Source of the DNA: Hirsutella rhossiliensis
Taxonomy: Eukaryota; Ascomycota; Sordariomycetes; Hypocreales; Ophiocordycipitaceae
Direction of reading: 5' to 3'
DNA: 64,000 nt
Assembly: GCF_020360975.1 (NCBI RefSeq)
Contig: NW_025408667.1
Location: 806,001 to 870,000 of the forward strand
Part shown: piece after piece, positions 44,194 through 55,969 of the stretch
How the letters are laid out: the number at the start of each line of letters is the position of its first letter
How positions within the stretch are numbered: the first letter of the stretch is position 1
Made by a program: the position numbers and the translations under genes
The notes under the pieces: generated by a model
What the model saw: only the letters and a program-made list of their open reading frames with translations
Told to the model about the DNA's origin: nothing
The model's database searches: none

Positions 44194-46107
44194 TCATGCG
44201 GTCATATCTTCCTTCCTTTGAACCCAGCCTTCGAGCCGGATCGTGATCTCGTTGTCGTTAACGAATCGGGTTAAGGCCCCGTTTGGAGATAGCTTCGTCA
44301 TTGCATCGGCCGGGTTATCCGCTCCGTTGATCCAGCGGATGTTGGTGATTTCGCGTTGTTCGTAGGCCTGTCTCAACGCCATGATATCGATCATCAGACG
44401 TTTCTCCGTGGTGGTGCCAAGCTTCACTAGGCACTCGTACAGGCTGTACGAATCTGTACACACAACGAGCGGGATTTGCGGTAATCCAAGGCGGCTTGTA
44501 ATCTGGTTGATCGTCCCTGCAACCACATATGCCAAATCGAAGCCTGAAGCTAATCCATATATCTCAGAAGCCAAGACGCTGCGGGTGACTCTCTTGCACT
44601 TCGTCGAGCTCCAATGGATCAGGTTTCCGTGGATCGTGAATGACTCATCTGACTTAGTCTCGGTTGCAATGATTATAACGAATCTGATCTGAGAGCTTAA
44701 GTCCTTGTTGTTGGCGAATGATCCGTCTGTGAAGACGAAGACCTTTGCTGCTTCTAGACCTATTGGGACGAATCGAAGGCCTCTTTGTGGATTGTCGATC
44801 TGCCATTGGATCCGTTTATTCAACGCCTGAAAATCCTCCGCGGTTGGATCTTGTGATTGTGCCGCGATTGAATAATCGAAGCTAGCCTCTGGTTGACAAA
44901 TTGAGGCTATATAGGCGCCACGGGCACGTTGTTCCACGTATCGTTGGGCCCGATCTTCCGTGGATAGATCGATAATTTTGAGGTTGTTGACCTGACCTTT
45001 CTGCATGACTAGAAGATAGCCCTTCTCTAGAGCAATGAGGCTGCCGTTGAAATCACAGGTATCGCCTTCTCGTAGGGTCTTCTTTGGCTTGGCTTGGAAG
45101 CATAGCTCGCGGTCTTCACGTTGCAGGAATGTTGTTGTGCCTACCAATAACGTATCATCAGTCTGAAGCGCGGCAACGCCGAAGGCATTAACCTGAAGTG
45201 CGGTATCCGCGTTGGTCTCTGCGGTCGTGACGTTGATCTCTGCGGTCGTTATCATTAAACATGGATCAAACGTTGACGGCTCCATCTGTAGCTTGATGCG
45301 GTGATGCTCATGATACGTATTGAACCAATGAGCGCCTGCTTCAGCGATTCCGTACAATGGCTTGACCACACGAAGGATGGTTCCCCCTGGGTATCTCTCT
45401 TTTAATTCGTGTGGCAAAGAGATGAGGATAGTGCGATTCAAAGTGGTCGATGCCTGCGTATAGGCCATCGTAATGTCTCGGATAGCAAGAGACATCTTCA
45501 AAGAGCAAAGGAAAGGGGAAAGAGCGAGTACTACCCGCTGGGCAGGACGGGAGATTGTTGGAGCCTGCGTGAGGATCTCACGCTTCTCGTCGTCACCATA
45601 TCCTTGTACCACAAGACGAGACTTCTCGTACGGTGTAGCAGTGTTCTTGCCTTTGACCTCCCGGACCATTCGTGACTTGAATAGCCTGTGTTTTCCATGC
45701 TTATTCATATCGTATCGTTCGGGCACGATGACGCCTGCGCCTAGCAGGTTCGTGATTTCGAGGTCATCAGAGGCTTCAAACGGTCGTCCGGCGGTAGTGA
45801 TTTTCTTCTCTGCACGTAACTTTACGGCAAGGTCGAGGGCGGCGCACTCCTTATGCGATAGAAACATATTAGCGGGTGAAAATTGAGATCGAGGTAACGA
45901 AAAAAGGGCTAAGACTAAGGAAATAACTAGAAGGAACGAAGGTATCGTATTGCTGCTGATCTCGAGGGACTTTTCTTGGTCTGCCGCGTCTGCGTGGTCT
46001 CTCCGGCTCGGGATATTCGAATGGCTTAGGCACTTCGGTCTCAACGTTGATGCTATCAGCCTGATTGTCAGCAGTCTGATTGTCAGCGTGTGGCTGCTGT
46101 AGAACAT
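44194..46107 (-). CDS. Copia-2 reverse transcriptase/RNase H frame
   Basis: A continuous 637-codon frame covers the RVT_2 reverse transcriptase and RNase H. RT landmarks are SRLVVQGYGDDEK, DITMAYTQA, KPLYGIAEAGAHW and the catalytic LQTDDTLL. RNase H landmarks are VFTDGSFAN, LASEIYGL, VCTDSYSLYE and GADNPADAMTK. The RT-RH part is unbroken and looks functional as a domain. The first roughly 75 codons overlap the end of the integrase frame and are probably not all translated; homology starts near MFLSHKECAALDLA. Confidence 0.85.
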   Translation of the reverse strand: MFYSSHTLTIRLLTIRLIASTLRPKCLSHSNIPSRRDHADAADQEKSLEISSNTIPSFLLVISLVLALFSLPRSQFSPANMFLSHKECAALDLAVKLRAEKKITTAGRPFEASDDLEITNLLGAGVIVPERYDMNKHGKHRLFKSRMVREVKGKNTATPYEKSRLVVQGYGDDEKREILTQAPTISRPAQRVVLALSPFLCSLKMSLAIRDITMAYTQASTTLNRTILISLPHELKERYPGGTILRVVKPLYGIAEAGAHWFNTYHEHHRIKLQMEPSTFDPCLMITTAEINVTTAETNADTALQVNAFGVAALQTDDTLLVGTTTFLQREDRELCFQAKPKKTLREGDTCDFNGSLIALEKGYLLVMQKGQVNNLKIIDLSTEDRAQRYVEQRARGAYIASICQPEASFDYSIAAQSQDPTAEDFQALNKRIQWQIDNPQRGLRFVPIGLEAAKVFVFTDGSFANNKDLSSQIRFVIIIATETKSDESFTIHGNLIHWSSTKCKRVTRSVLASEIYGLASGFDLAYVVAGTINQITSRLGLPQIPLVVCTDSYSLYECLVKLGTTTEKRLMIDIMALRQAYEQREITNIRWINGADNPADAMTKLSPNGALTRFVNDNEITIRLEGWVQRKEDMTA

Positions 46108-47509
46108 TGTGACTTCGTTGCTGCTGCGAATCCGGGTGGCGAAAGTAGGGCTGGACAGCCGTGCTGCGAAATTTAGCTGGCCCGTTGTCTAGCTCAACTG
46201 TGACCTCTGTGTCTGTCACAGCTAGGACCTTGTATGGGCCTTTCCATCCTCCTTTCTCACGAAATACTCGAACTTCACTACCAAGCGGCAATGATAGTGG
46301 CATCTTCTCAATCGTGTTGGGCCCATTACGGGCATTGAGGGCGTCATTGACCTTCCTTTTAGCTACAAGCTTGCGTAGCTCTGCCATAGCTTTCGTCACG
46401 GCTTTCGCACGTGTGATCGCGGAAGCAGAAGGCGGCGAATCCATCGTTATCCGAGGGTAGGCACCAAAGACTAGTAGTGTGGGCACTAGACCGTCAGGTC
46501 CGGCGGTATCATTGACGGATTTGAAGGCCATTTGAAGCAACGACTCAGCTGATGCTGTTTTTAGCTCGGCTTTCAAGATCTCGTATGCCCTTCGAATCGG
46601 GGCGTGATATCTCTCCACCTTGCCAATTGACCAGTGGGCTTCGACGGGCACGGTGACAGGTTATTCCTAGCAGCTTCGCTTCTGCTTGGAACTCAGAGGA
46701 GGCAAAATTCGTACCAGCGTCGTGCGTGATAACATCTGGAGGGCCTAGGTATGTGTCAATCCAACACAATTTGAGTGCTTCCACGTCTCTTTAGCCGATA
46801 TATTCTGAAGAAATCGTCCGGCTTGGAAAGAGGTTGCTAGGTCAACGGCATGAAGGACTGGCCGGCTGTCAAGATGCATTACATCGACGATCAATTCGTA
46901 GTTGAAATCGCAGTTATCCTTTAACGTGAATTTGAACCTGCGCGGTGCGTCTGCCTTGATCTGGCAAAAATGACAGAATTTTCGGATCATCGCGATTGCT
47001 TCGAATTCAACATCATGCCCAGCGCTTGTCAGTAGCTTATGTAGCTTGTGTACTGACGGGTGGCCAAAGCGAGTGTGTAGGCGCCGAAGCTCGGCTTCGG
47101 ATAGGAAGGCAATAGCGGCTTCATCCTTCCGTAGGAAGAACCACGGATGACCCCATTTGCGTACGATCGGAATCCTCTTATCGCCGCAGATCAATTCGTT
47201 CGTGACGTTGTTGAGATAGGCACCGAGACGGTCCATATCCTTGAGGCATAGCAAGAAGGGCGTTGACATATTGATAACGTGGAAAACGACTTCTCCAATC
47301 GGGGTAATGACTGTTGTGATCCCGATCGTGTTCGTCGGCTCGTTTCCACCGAATCTGACCGTTGCGATCGTCGCATTCTTCCGTAGCTGGACCGTCGGCA
47401 TCTCTCGTTGGAGCGCGCGGAATTGGTCGATCCCAGCTGTAGATATCTTCGCTGCACCCGTGTCAGGCAGGATCCCTTGGAAAGAGGTCCGGTTGTAGCG
47501 ATCGAGCAA
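45869..47509 (-). pseudogene. Copia-2 protease and integrase, two frameshifts
   Basis: Protease active site PDTGAAKIS is near 47460, followed by the integrase zinc module (HTRFGHPSVHKLH ... CHFCQ). The first catalytic Asp lies in VDVMHLDSRP. A one-base shift near 46790 moves the frame to WIDTYLGPPDVITHDAGTN (second Asp). A second shift near 46650 gives EAHWSIGKVERYH (catalytic Glu) and the chromodomain-like C-terminus ending RRRGRPRK. All three catalytic residues exist, but not in one frame. Confidence 0.88.
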
Positions 47510-47774
47510 GAAATGCTGTGATTCCTCGCATATCGATTCTCCTCGACGGTGTGAATGCGGTGGCGAAAAGCTCTATTAGATAGGAAGGCGGCTGCAAAGC
47601 TATCGCTTTGATCGTCAGAGTCATCGTCAGCAGAATCAGAGGTCTGATCTTCATCTGGGTCCCCTTCGTAATCGGCAAGGAACGTAGTAAATGGACGGGA
47701 AGATGACTTCTGGCCGTGAAATCCTCGTTCTCGAAGATATCTTTCCTTGGCCCTCTTTCTCTCGTCATCCGGAT

Positions 47775-49162
47775 GCTTCGTTGAAAAACAGCCTTCTTTG
47801 CCGCAGACGTAGCAGCGCTTCGTCCACTTCTTCCTTTTGTCAGCGGGGTGCTGATAGCGGCGGTCAGTAAAGAATGGTCTTGATCTTGAAGATATTGACT
47901 GGGCTGTCCGGGCTGTCTTTGGCTGACGGTTGTGGTGACGATCTTAGCTGTGAAGATAGTCCTCGAAGGTCTTAGCCGGCACGAAGAGGGCGAATTCTAA
48001 TTCAGGCACGCCACGGCATGCTCGAATTGTCGTTGAAATTAGCTGGTCTTCGCCGCCATAGCTATTCCCAAGAGCTCTCTGGCATAGCTGCAATTTGTCA
48101 AGAAGAGCCTGGAGGATTTCACAGAGAGGCTTCTCGGAGATTCCTTCCGAAGCTGTGTGAAATTGATCGAGGTCCAGTCAGTGTGATACTGTTGCCTATT
48201 GACTTCCGTATCAAAGTGCTGCTTCATCTTCTGATACATCTCCGCGAACGTTGAATCGCGGCTGACTTGATGCACGAAGAAGTTCTTTGCTCTCTTCGTG
48301 AGGATATTTGAGAACAAAGCGTGGAATTGTGACGGTTTGATGCTAGCTGTGAGGCAGGCATCGAGAAAGTAACGGATCTTATCATCTAGGATATCGTAGG
48401 CGTCACCTGAATAGTTGAGCTTTCGATCCCATAGCTTAGAAAACTGGTTGGCGATGGCAGGATCGAGGTCTTCATTGGGGACCTGGACTGGGGGCACGGT
48501 CCGGTAAGCTTCGCGGTCGATAGCTGGTCTGATCATAAGTTCCTGCTGCTGTTGATTCGATCGTGACAGGGGTAGGGATTGGTCATTGGGGTCTTGCGGG
48601 AGGTTTAGATCGGGAGTGACTGGTGCTGGGGTTGGTGCTGGGGTTGGTGCTGGGGTTGTTGCTAGCGATGGCGATCGTCTGAGGAGTTCTTGTTGGCGTC
48701 GGTAGGCGGCCGTTTTCTCGTATAAGATGGCATCACGAAGATCGTCTTCATCCCACTCAGGAAGTCGGTCACGGTTCTTCAGATTTACTAGGAATGCCGT
48801 GATCTTTGCGTTCAGCTTTCCTGTATAGATTCCTCTGAACCTTAGGGTATTCCGTAGGACCTTACGGACCCTTGGATCGACCTTCTTGAAGTCGTCTTCC
48901 TCCCAATCCTCAAAGTCTTCTTGGAATGATCCAAGCAGCTCGAGACCTTGACATGTTGAGAGACTTTATAATCAACGATGCGGGCGAGAACGAAGGTATT
49001 ATAGTGGATCTCATCGGAAGTCTCGTTGACTGGGGTGTTGAAGAGGTCCATGTTGAAGATTGTGGCGAGGCCACGGTTGAATTCAGCAATATCGAGGAAT
49101 TCGTTGATGTCGAGCGTCGGTGCGTTCGCGTTCGCGCTGGTGCCGCTTGCGCTGCTGCTCAT
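47775..49162 (-). pseudogene. Copia-2 gag, frameshifted
   Basis: ATG at 49162 opens a Ser/Ala-rich N-terminus. The frame shifts near 48930, after which FEDWEEDDFKKVDPRV and NTLRFRGIYTG continue. A TPAP repeat stretch is encoded near 48615-48660. The capsid core runs IANQFSKLWDRKLNYSG to MYQKMKQHFDTEVNR. The knuckle CYVCGKEGCFSTKH lies near 47775-47817, a variant typical of fungal Copia gag. At least two frame changes are needed to read it through. Confidence 0.82.
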
Positions 49163-49494
49163 GATGTCGGATGGGGCTTGACAGGAAAATCTGCGAGGGA
49201 ATAGGGCAAGAAGGTGTCAAGAGAGGTCAAATTGATCGAGTGATCAATGAAGCTGATAATCAAGCGGGATACCAGAGATTTGTATGTGCGATAGGGCACG
49301 CCTAAGAGGTCAGCGGCTGAGGCAAACAACTAGGCACGGTTGACTGAATAGAGTGGGCGCCGGTCGGGTCTTCGTAGTCAGTCTCGCGTTCTAGCAATCT
49401 TAACTTCGCAGGGCAATCTGATGCAGATGATGCTTAGAAAGACTCTCTTCTATCTTGCTGCTCTGAGGTTACCAGCCAGGTAACAACTGATCAG

Positions 49495-49681
49495 TGTGGA
49501 TAGGTTAACTGAGGCTCAGTTGGGTCTTTGATCGATGATCGTGTTGTTCTTGTTATTCTTCGCTATCTAGACCATGCTGTGAGGTTTGATAGGTTGTGCG
49601 CGTGTCGGGTAAACGTTGTTCCCTGCTGACGCACGTGATACCCTCCTGCGATGTGCGCTCTATCGTACAAATGATCAGACA
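49495..49681 (-). repeat. 5' LTR of Copia-2
   Basis: This 187-bp LTR is identical to 43890-44076. AGAAG follows outside (49682-49686). Confidence 0.95.
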
Positions 49682-49686
49682 AGAAG

Positions 49687-51108
49687 CCGACTTGTCTATA
49701 TAAACGGGCATTCAGTATGAGCGAAAACAGGAGAAACTCAACATGCCGGCGGAGGTTCCGGGAATAGTCATCGAATGAAAGGTCGCGCACGCAATTGGTC
49801 ATGCACTAAAGAAAAGGCCATCCATTACCAATGCGAACGTCCGGCCCTCTACCGTAGGCTGCCTAGGGCGGTTTGAACCATGGAGCGGGAGAGACTTGAG
49901 GCCAGAACGGGGTGCCGATGGAATGGGTCGCATGATTCAGGGCCTTCCAAACAGCGACTACTTGCAGGCTTGCAGAGACACTGGATGCCGTACCTGCGTG
50001 GGGGAGGCCACTATTGTAGGGCGGTTTGGCCGTTGTCGGAGCGAATCCAAGCGCGGGTGGGAGGAGCCGAGGCCGAGTTTCATCAATGTAGAGGGAGCCA
50101 TGTAACTTAGACGGAGTACGTCCGTCTGGGGTTGGTTACTGAACTGCTATACACAAAGTGGAAGCCATGGTAGACGAGAGTGGCATTTGTAACTCTGCTC
50201 GTTCAGCATCTGGCAAATAATCCACAGTACTCAAAGGGGAACCCTGCACGTATAATAGGCTGTGCCTCTCTGGTGCGTGCGTGCGACGAGTTCGGCGATC
50301 AAGGATTCCTCGTGCATGCATGCCATCGTCATGTGCTTCCATCGCGACGGCCAAGACTGTGTAGGGTAGCCAGAGTAAGCTGACGTACCCATGTTTGCAT
50401 ACCCGCGCCCGCGAAACCGTCATTTTGGTGCTTTGACACTGGGACAACAGGAGAGACTCACCTTTCCTCGACACACCTGCGGCTACACACGCATCAGAGG
50501 AGAGCTTGCAGCTATGGCAAGAATAAGGAAGCAGATGCGTGTGTAAACATGAATCTACCAAAGCAAATAGACGCAGAAAGAAACGCCATGTTCACAGTAC
50601 GGGGCACCATGGGTAAACTCACCAAGACCCCCTTTGCTTCCAGAGGCTTTCCCATGCTATTTCCTTAAACGCAGACCACAGTTACAAGCCTTCGTCACCA
50701 ATATCGACAATACGATGAAGAGCAGAGCTCCTTGATCCATCCGCAGAGCTTGAGCGCTTGGGTATCTAAACCATGTATCCGTACACGGTCAAAGGATGGG
50801 TAGTTAACTAATCCATATTCTGCGTACTGTACTGACTACCCGAGGCACCGCTTATTTTCTGCCTATCAGCATGTGTCTGGGACACATTTCAGATGTGCTT
50901 TCATATCAAAGATACGTACCTCCCCCCGCCCTCAACGCACTCCAACGGCGAGCTTGGAACTTCAACAAGCTTCACCTCCAACTTCTTCTTGTTCCTCCCT
51001 CCTCCAACCCATCTCGCCTCATCGCTGCTCCTCCGCCTCCCGCCACGTCGACGCTGAGCGCGTGCGCGCGCGCGCCACGTAGAGCTCCGCCGCTGCCTCT
51101 CTAGCGCC
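49687..51108. other. Intergenic stretch upstream of VPS23
   Basis: Short frames have no conserved motif. The last 200 bp are CT-rich and form the likely VPS23 promoter/leader, with a (CG)n run near 51063-51073. Confidence 0.5.
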
Positions 51109-52977
51109 ATGCCCGTTCAGCAGCATGTCCTGAACTGGCTCTACAGCGTCCTGACGAGCGTACGTCCCTCCGCCGCTCCCGTGGCCAGCCGCTCTCTTGC
51201 TAACACCGGACATGGGCTTCTGGCAGGAATACCACGATGTCAACCGCACCTACAACGACGTCGCCCGCGTCCTAAACGGCTTTCCAACCCTCACGCCCCG
51301 CACCGACGTGCACAGTACAGGCCCCCAATCTCTCCCTGCCCTCGCACATCACTTCTCCCCCCTTTCCATCTCGGAACCGCAGCTGTCGAGATGAACCGGC
51401 TAACACCTACTCCTTCTTTCGCAGCCTTCTCCAATGGCACCAACGCGCTCCTGCTGCACGTCTCGGGCACGATCCCCGTTGTCTTCCGCGGCAGCACCTA
51501 TAGATTCCCCTTGTCGATATGGGTGCCACACACGTACCCGCGAGAGCCTCCGCTCGTCTACGTGACGCCGACTCAGACCATGGTGGTGCGTCCGGGCCAG
51601 CACGTCGACCCTCAGGGCCAGGTCTACCACCCCTACCTCGTAAGGTGGTCCGAATTCTGGGACGTGAGTTGCGCCAAGCCCCGGATGTCCATCATGTCCA
51701 CGTCTACGCAGCTATAGACTGCGGTGCGTTTACAAAAGGTGAAAAGCTGACTCTAGACCCCCTCGCAGAAGTCAACGCTCGAAGACTTTCTCGCCGTCCT
51801 CACCGATGTCTTCGCCAAAGAACCCCCCGTCATCTCCAGGCAGGCCCCAAGGCCGATACAAAACACCCAGCCTGCTCCGACGCCACCTCCCGTGCCGCCT
51901 CTGCCTCCCGAGATGGCCTCGGGATCGCCCATCCTCCCACAGCGCACCTCGAGCGAGCCTCGGGCGCCTCCAACGCCCGCGAGACCCTCCGAAGATGGCC
52001 GTACAGCAGGCTCTGGGCTTCCGCCTCGCCTGGCAGCCTCTGGACCTGCACCTGCGCAACCCCCGATACCGTCGCGATATGATTCCGCACCGCCCTTACC
52101 ACCAGAGGCTCAAGCCCTCGGACCCTCGCGTCAACACCATCCTCATACTCACCCTCAAGCTCATCCTGAATCGCATCTACCCCCTCAGCAGCACATGAAC
52201 CACGATCCGACACCTTCTCAAATTGACCCTCGCATGGCTCATCAGCCACAACACCCGGCCCAGTGGCCCCACGATCCTACAGCGCATCCTCCACCTGGAC
52301 GATGGCACCTCCAGGGGCCGCCCCATGCATGGAACGGGGCGGCAGCTCTGGAGCAGCAGCAGCAGCAGCAGCCGCCGCGGCCTCCTCAGGCGACACCCGC
52401 CCCGCCCAACATTCTCGACGAACCGCTCACCCTACAAGTGCCGGCGCAGTCGACTGTGACGGCGCCCCCGATCCCCCCGAACCCCGAAAAGGACGCGTTG
52501 TTGAGGCAGCTGGCCCAGACGCTGGCGTTGATGCGGCAGCGTAGCCGGCAGCAAAACGAGTCGAGCATGGCGGGCCTCAAGGCGCAAAGGATGGCGATGC
52601 AGGCGGCGGTGCCGGCTCTGCAGTCGGAGATGAGCCAGCTGACACAGCTGTCCAACCTGCTCGCGTCCAACACGCACATTCTCCACGAGGCGCTGCACAA
52701 GGCGGACGGGGTCATTGAGGGCTCCAAGGACCATCCGGCGCCCGACGTTGACGAGCTACTGGTGGCCCCGACGGTGGTGTCGAACCAGCTGTACACACTG
52801 GTGGCAGAGGAGCGGGCGCTGGGAGACGCCATCTTCATGCTGGGCAGGGCCGTTGAGCGAGGGCGGATCTCGCCAGCCGTGTTTGCCAAGATGACACGCT
52901 CGCTGGCGCGTGAGTGGTACCTGAAGAAGGCGCTGGTGAGGAAGATTGGCGTGGGCATGGGCATCAGCGTGGCGTGA
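51109..52977 (+). CDS. VPS23: Vps23/Tsg101, ESCRT-I subunit
   Basis: Exons 51109-51159, 51227-51314, 51425-51663 and 51769-52977 give 528 aa; introns are 67, 110 and 105 bp. The N-terminal UEV domain (about 1-150) has YHDVNRTYNDVARVL, NGTNALLLHVSGTIPV, FPLSIWVPHTYP and YHPYLVRWSEFWD. It lacks a catalytic cysteine, as UEV domains do. A Pro/Gln-rich linker (about 155-330, with a poly-Gln run) leads to a coiled region (LLRQLAQTLALMRQRSRQQ). The C-terminal steadiness box follows (PDVDELLVAPTVVSNQLYTL, ALGDAIFMLGRA, REWYLKKALVRKI). The protein binds ubiquitinated cargo and sorts it into multivesicular bodies. The neat splicing of four exons and domain order leave little doubt. Confidence 0.95.
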
Positions 52978-54551
52978 GGGTCGGCGTGGCCAGCTGGGAC
53001 GGATCCATGGGCATGTCTGTCGGCACATTACGAGCAAACAGCGATGGGTGTTTAGGTGGAAGGAATCAAATCAAGTCGCCGATGAGCGGCATTCGCCCAT
53101 GTGGACAAGAAGATGCAAGTGACACGAGGCCTGGCAGGATGAGGCATGAAGCTGTTTTCCAAACACAAATCGAGTAGGCGTAGCTTGGCTGGTTGGATTA
53201 GCCGAGAGTCTAGTCGGACGCTGGAGGGCAAGTCAGAGAGGCTTGTCGTAGTATAGCGAGCGTTATAACGGTCGCATTCTCACAGGCGCCGTCGAAGCAA
53301 CTGGGGGATGGCTCTCTCATTTCAACTTTCGCTATGCCGACGCGTGCTTGCATGGCTTTTGCGTCCACAGACAGTCGACGCAACCAACAACACATTGGGG
53401 ATTCCAGGTTGGCTGCGTCTCCAACTCTGCGCCCGCCCTCCGATAGGCCCGCCGCGCCCCGCAGTGTCTCAAGAACAATACCAAGGCCCGGCGCCACGGG
53501 CCCACACGAACAATATCAAGGCCGGCCGCCGAGTGGGGGCGCTCCGTCCCGTCCGGCGACTAGCCGCCATGCCCGCCCCGGCGAGAGTGTGCGTGCCACC
53601 CCCCCCCCCCTTTCTCCTTGCCTTGCCTTCTCTTGTTTTACCCTCGTCAGACTCTTGCTCGAGGGAAAAGGCCTCGGCCAACATTGTCTCCCCTGCTTCT
53701 TCAGCATTCTTCAGCGATGGGGCGAGATGCCGCGTTCCCGCTTTCTTTTCTTGGTTGCCTGGTCTTTTCTTTTGGGTGTGGGCTCTTCCAGCACGGGTCT
53801 GCGGACTGTTGCCACGGTGTGTGTGCGTGCGTGCGTGTGTGATATGGGTATGGGTATGTGTATGTGCTAGACGTTGCTATTCTTCCTCGCCTGTCTGGTC
53901 TCTTGCTTCCCCGTCGACTTCTCGTTTTCCAGGGGCATCGTTTCAAGAGTTTGGCCTCCCCTTTGTTCTCTGCTTTGAATGATGACCCGGCCTGCAGGAC
54001 TAGATGGCATCTCCCCCCCCCCCCCTTTCCCGTCGAGGAGCTTGCTGGGTGCGACAATCGGACCCCGTAGGCATTGTCTTGTCCACAGACGCCTCGCCCC
54101 GTGTAAGCGGGCCCCGGACTGTGGCCCTGTTGCGGCTTGCTCTGCTGCTCCTCGGGCTTGCTCGATCCCTGCCTTCTTTACTATCTTCCTTGTTTCCTGC
54201 CCCTTGATCAGCACCGCCATCTTCATCGTGACGCAGGTTTGGATGGAAACTTTGCCTTCGCCCTCGTCACCGACTTGATCTTTCTCTCGAGCTGCGGCTG
54301 CTTAGTTGGTTTGGTTTTCAACCGCTCCCCGTTCCTCGACATACAAGACGCTTTCGTGTCAACACGCCCTTCTCTGCTCGAGCGGCTTTGCCTTGGACAG
54401 CCGACCCTGACCACGGGTATTTCTCTCTCGGCTCACGACTTGGGGAAGAGAGTGGCAAGTCACCACGATCGAATCAACACCAGACCGGACCACGACAAGA
54501 CGGAAGCACAGCGTATACACGAGACAACAAGAAAAGGGGAGCGAGCACAAG
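52978..54551. promoter_or_regulatory. Long leader/promoter region of pheromone receptor
   Basis: 1.57 kb lies between VPS23 and the receptor start codon. It contains two C-tracts of about 12-14 bases, each followed by TTTC (near 53598-53611 and 54009-54022). A GTGTGCGTGCGTGCGTGTGT run sits near 53820 and a GGGTAT repeat near 53847-53860. CT-rich runs suggest a fungal transcription start region. No conserved open frame is seen. Confidence 0.5.
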
Positions 54552-55969
54552 ATGGACTCGATATCGCCACAACCACCCTCCTCGGTGCTGGACTCGCACC
54601 CACCCCCCGTCCCGGCCGGCGCGCCCTTCAACCCCTTGGACCAGCTCGTCACCTTCTACGGCCCAGACGGCCGCAGCGTGCTCGGCGTGCCCATGGCCGC
54701 CGTCGACGCCGTCAACCAGGAGAGCGTCAGCATGAGCGTCAACTACGGCGCGCAGCTCGGCGCCGCCCTCGTCATGCTGCTCGCCGTGCTGGCCCTCACG
54801 CCCGCGGCCAAGCTGCGCCGCCCGTCGGCCCTGCTGCACCTGACGGGCCTGGTCGTCTGCCTGGTGCGCACGGGCTTCCTGGTCGCGCCGCCGCTGTCGC
54901 CCGTCGGCTACTTTTACGTCTTCTGGGCCGGCGACTTCTCGACCGTGCCGCAGACGTACCTGTACGCCCTCGTCGCCGGCAACGTGGTTTCGTTTCTGTT
55001 CGTCGTCGTCGTCGAGCTCGCCCTCATGAACCAGGCCTGGACCATGGTGTCGCTGTGGCCGGATGCTGCGCGGTATAGCCTGGCTGCTGCCTCGGCCGTC
55101 GTGACCCTCACCACCATCGGGTTCCGCTTCGCCTTGACCGTCATGAGCTGCAAGGCGGCCGTCGGCTTGTCCTTTCCCATGGCCTTTTTCTGGCTCATGC
55201 AGGCGTCCCTCGTGACGAACGCTGCCTCCATCTTCTGGTTCTGTGCCCTGTTCAACTCCAAGCTGCTGCTGCACCTCGTCTCCAACCGCGGCATGCTCCC
55301 TTCGGCCGGGACCCTGAGCTCCATGGAGGTTCTCGTCATGACCAATGGCGTTCTCATGATTGTTCCAGGTTCGCCCCCTTCACCTTTGCCCCTTTTCTTC
55401 CTCGACGTCCTACGTCCCCCTACCACCACTTCACCCCCCCTGATGCTCATGCTGCCTCCATCGTCTTGGCCAACCAGCTAACTCGCGCCTCTCCAGTCAT
55501 CTTCGCCGGCCTCGAATGGGGCCACTTCCAAAACTTCGAAGCCGCCTCCCTCACGCCCACCTCCGTCGCCATCATCCTGCCCCTGGGCACCCTCGCCGCC
55601 CAGCGCATGACCACCCGCCCCAACACCGCCGGCAACGGCGCCAACAACCTCGCCCGTCTCCCCCCGAGCGGCTCCTCGGGCGCCGCGGCCCACCCCAGCA
55701 GCGGCAACCACTGCTCGGCCACGCCCAAGGACTCGAGCCTCTCCACCAGCTGGAACTCGGAGGGATCCGGCAACCACTCGTCCTCGGTCCCCTCCAAGTG
55801 CTTGTGCGAGCGCGGGCCGGCGCCAGGCCAGGCCACATCCGCATCGGCGCGTCGCGGAGGAACCGTCGTGGATCACTTTGATCTTGAGCTGCGCCAGATT
55901 GACTCGACGAGCGCCCTGGCCGGCGACATGACCGAGCATTGTCTGGTGCAGCATGACAAGAGGATCTAG
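54552..55969 (+). CDS. ste2: Ste2-type alpha-pheromone receptor (GPCR class D)
   Basis: Exons 54552-55368 and 55497-55969 (intron 128 bp with GTTCGC donor) give 429 aa. The extracellular N-terminus ends DQLVTFYGPDG. Seven hydrophobic segments follow: about 64-83, 92-115, 135-159, 175-198, 203-234, 258-276 and 287-308. Family marks are VNYGAQLGAAL in TM1, VIFAGLEWGHF across the intron, and LPLGTLAAQ at the end of TM7 (compare the LPLSSMWA of yeast Ste2). The cytoplasmic tail of about 120 residues is Ser/Thr-rich, as needed for phosphorylation and endocytosis. The receptor senses the alpha-factor-like peptide and signals through a heterotrimeric G protein in mating and cell sensing. The non-consensus donor is the one weak point of the model, but it restores the frame exactly. 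Confidence 0.92.

Larger units (their letters stand above)
43890..49681 (-). mobile_element. Ty1/copia LTR retrotransposon (Copia-2), recent insertion
   Basis: The 5,792-bp element has two 187-bp LTRs that are identical base for base, flanked by the 5-bp duplication AGAAG (43885-43889 and 49682-49686). It reads on the minus strand: gag, zinc knuckle, protease (DTGA), integrase, RT (QTDDTLL in place of YVDD) and RNase H. This belongs to the fungal Copia lineage with a QTDD-type RT. All catalytic motifs are present but are split into several frames by single-base shifts. Identical LTRs indicate a very recent insertion. Confidence 0.95.

Noticed and set aside
53820..53868. GGGTAT/GTGT repeats resembling telomere-like sequence
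   Set aside because: Too short and mixed with GTGC units. It is an ordinary microsatellite in a promoter region, not a telomere relic.
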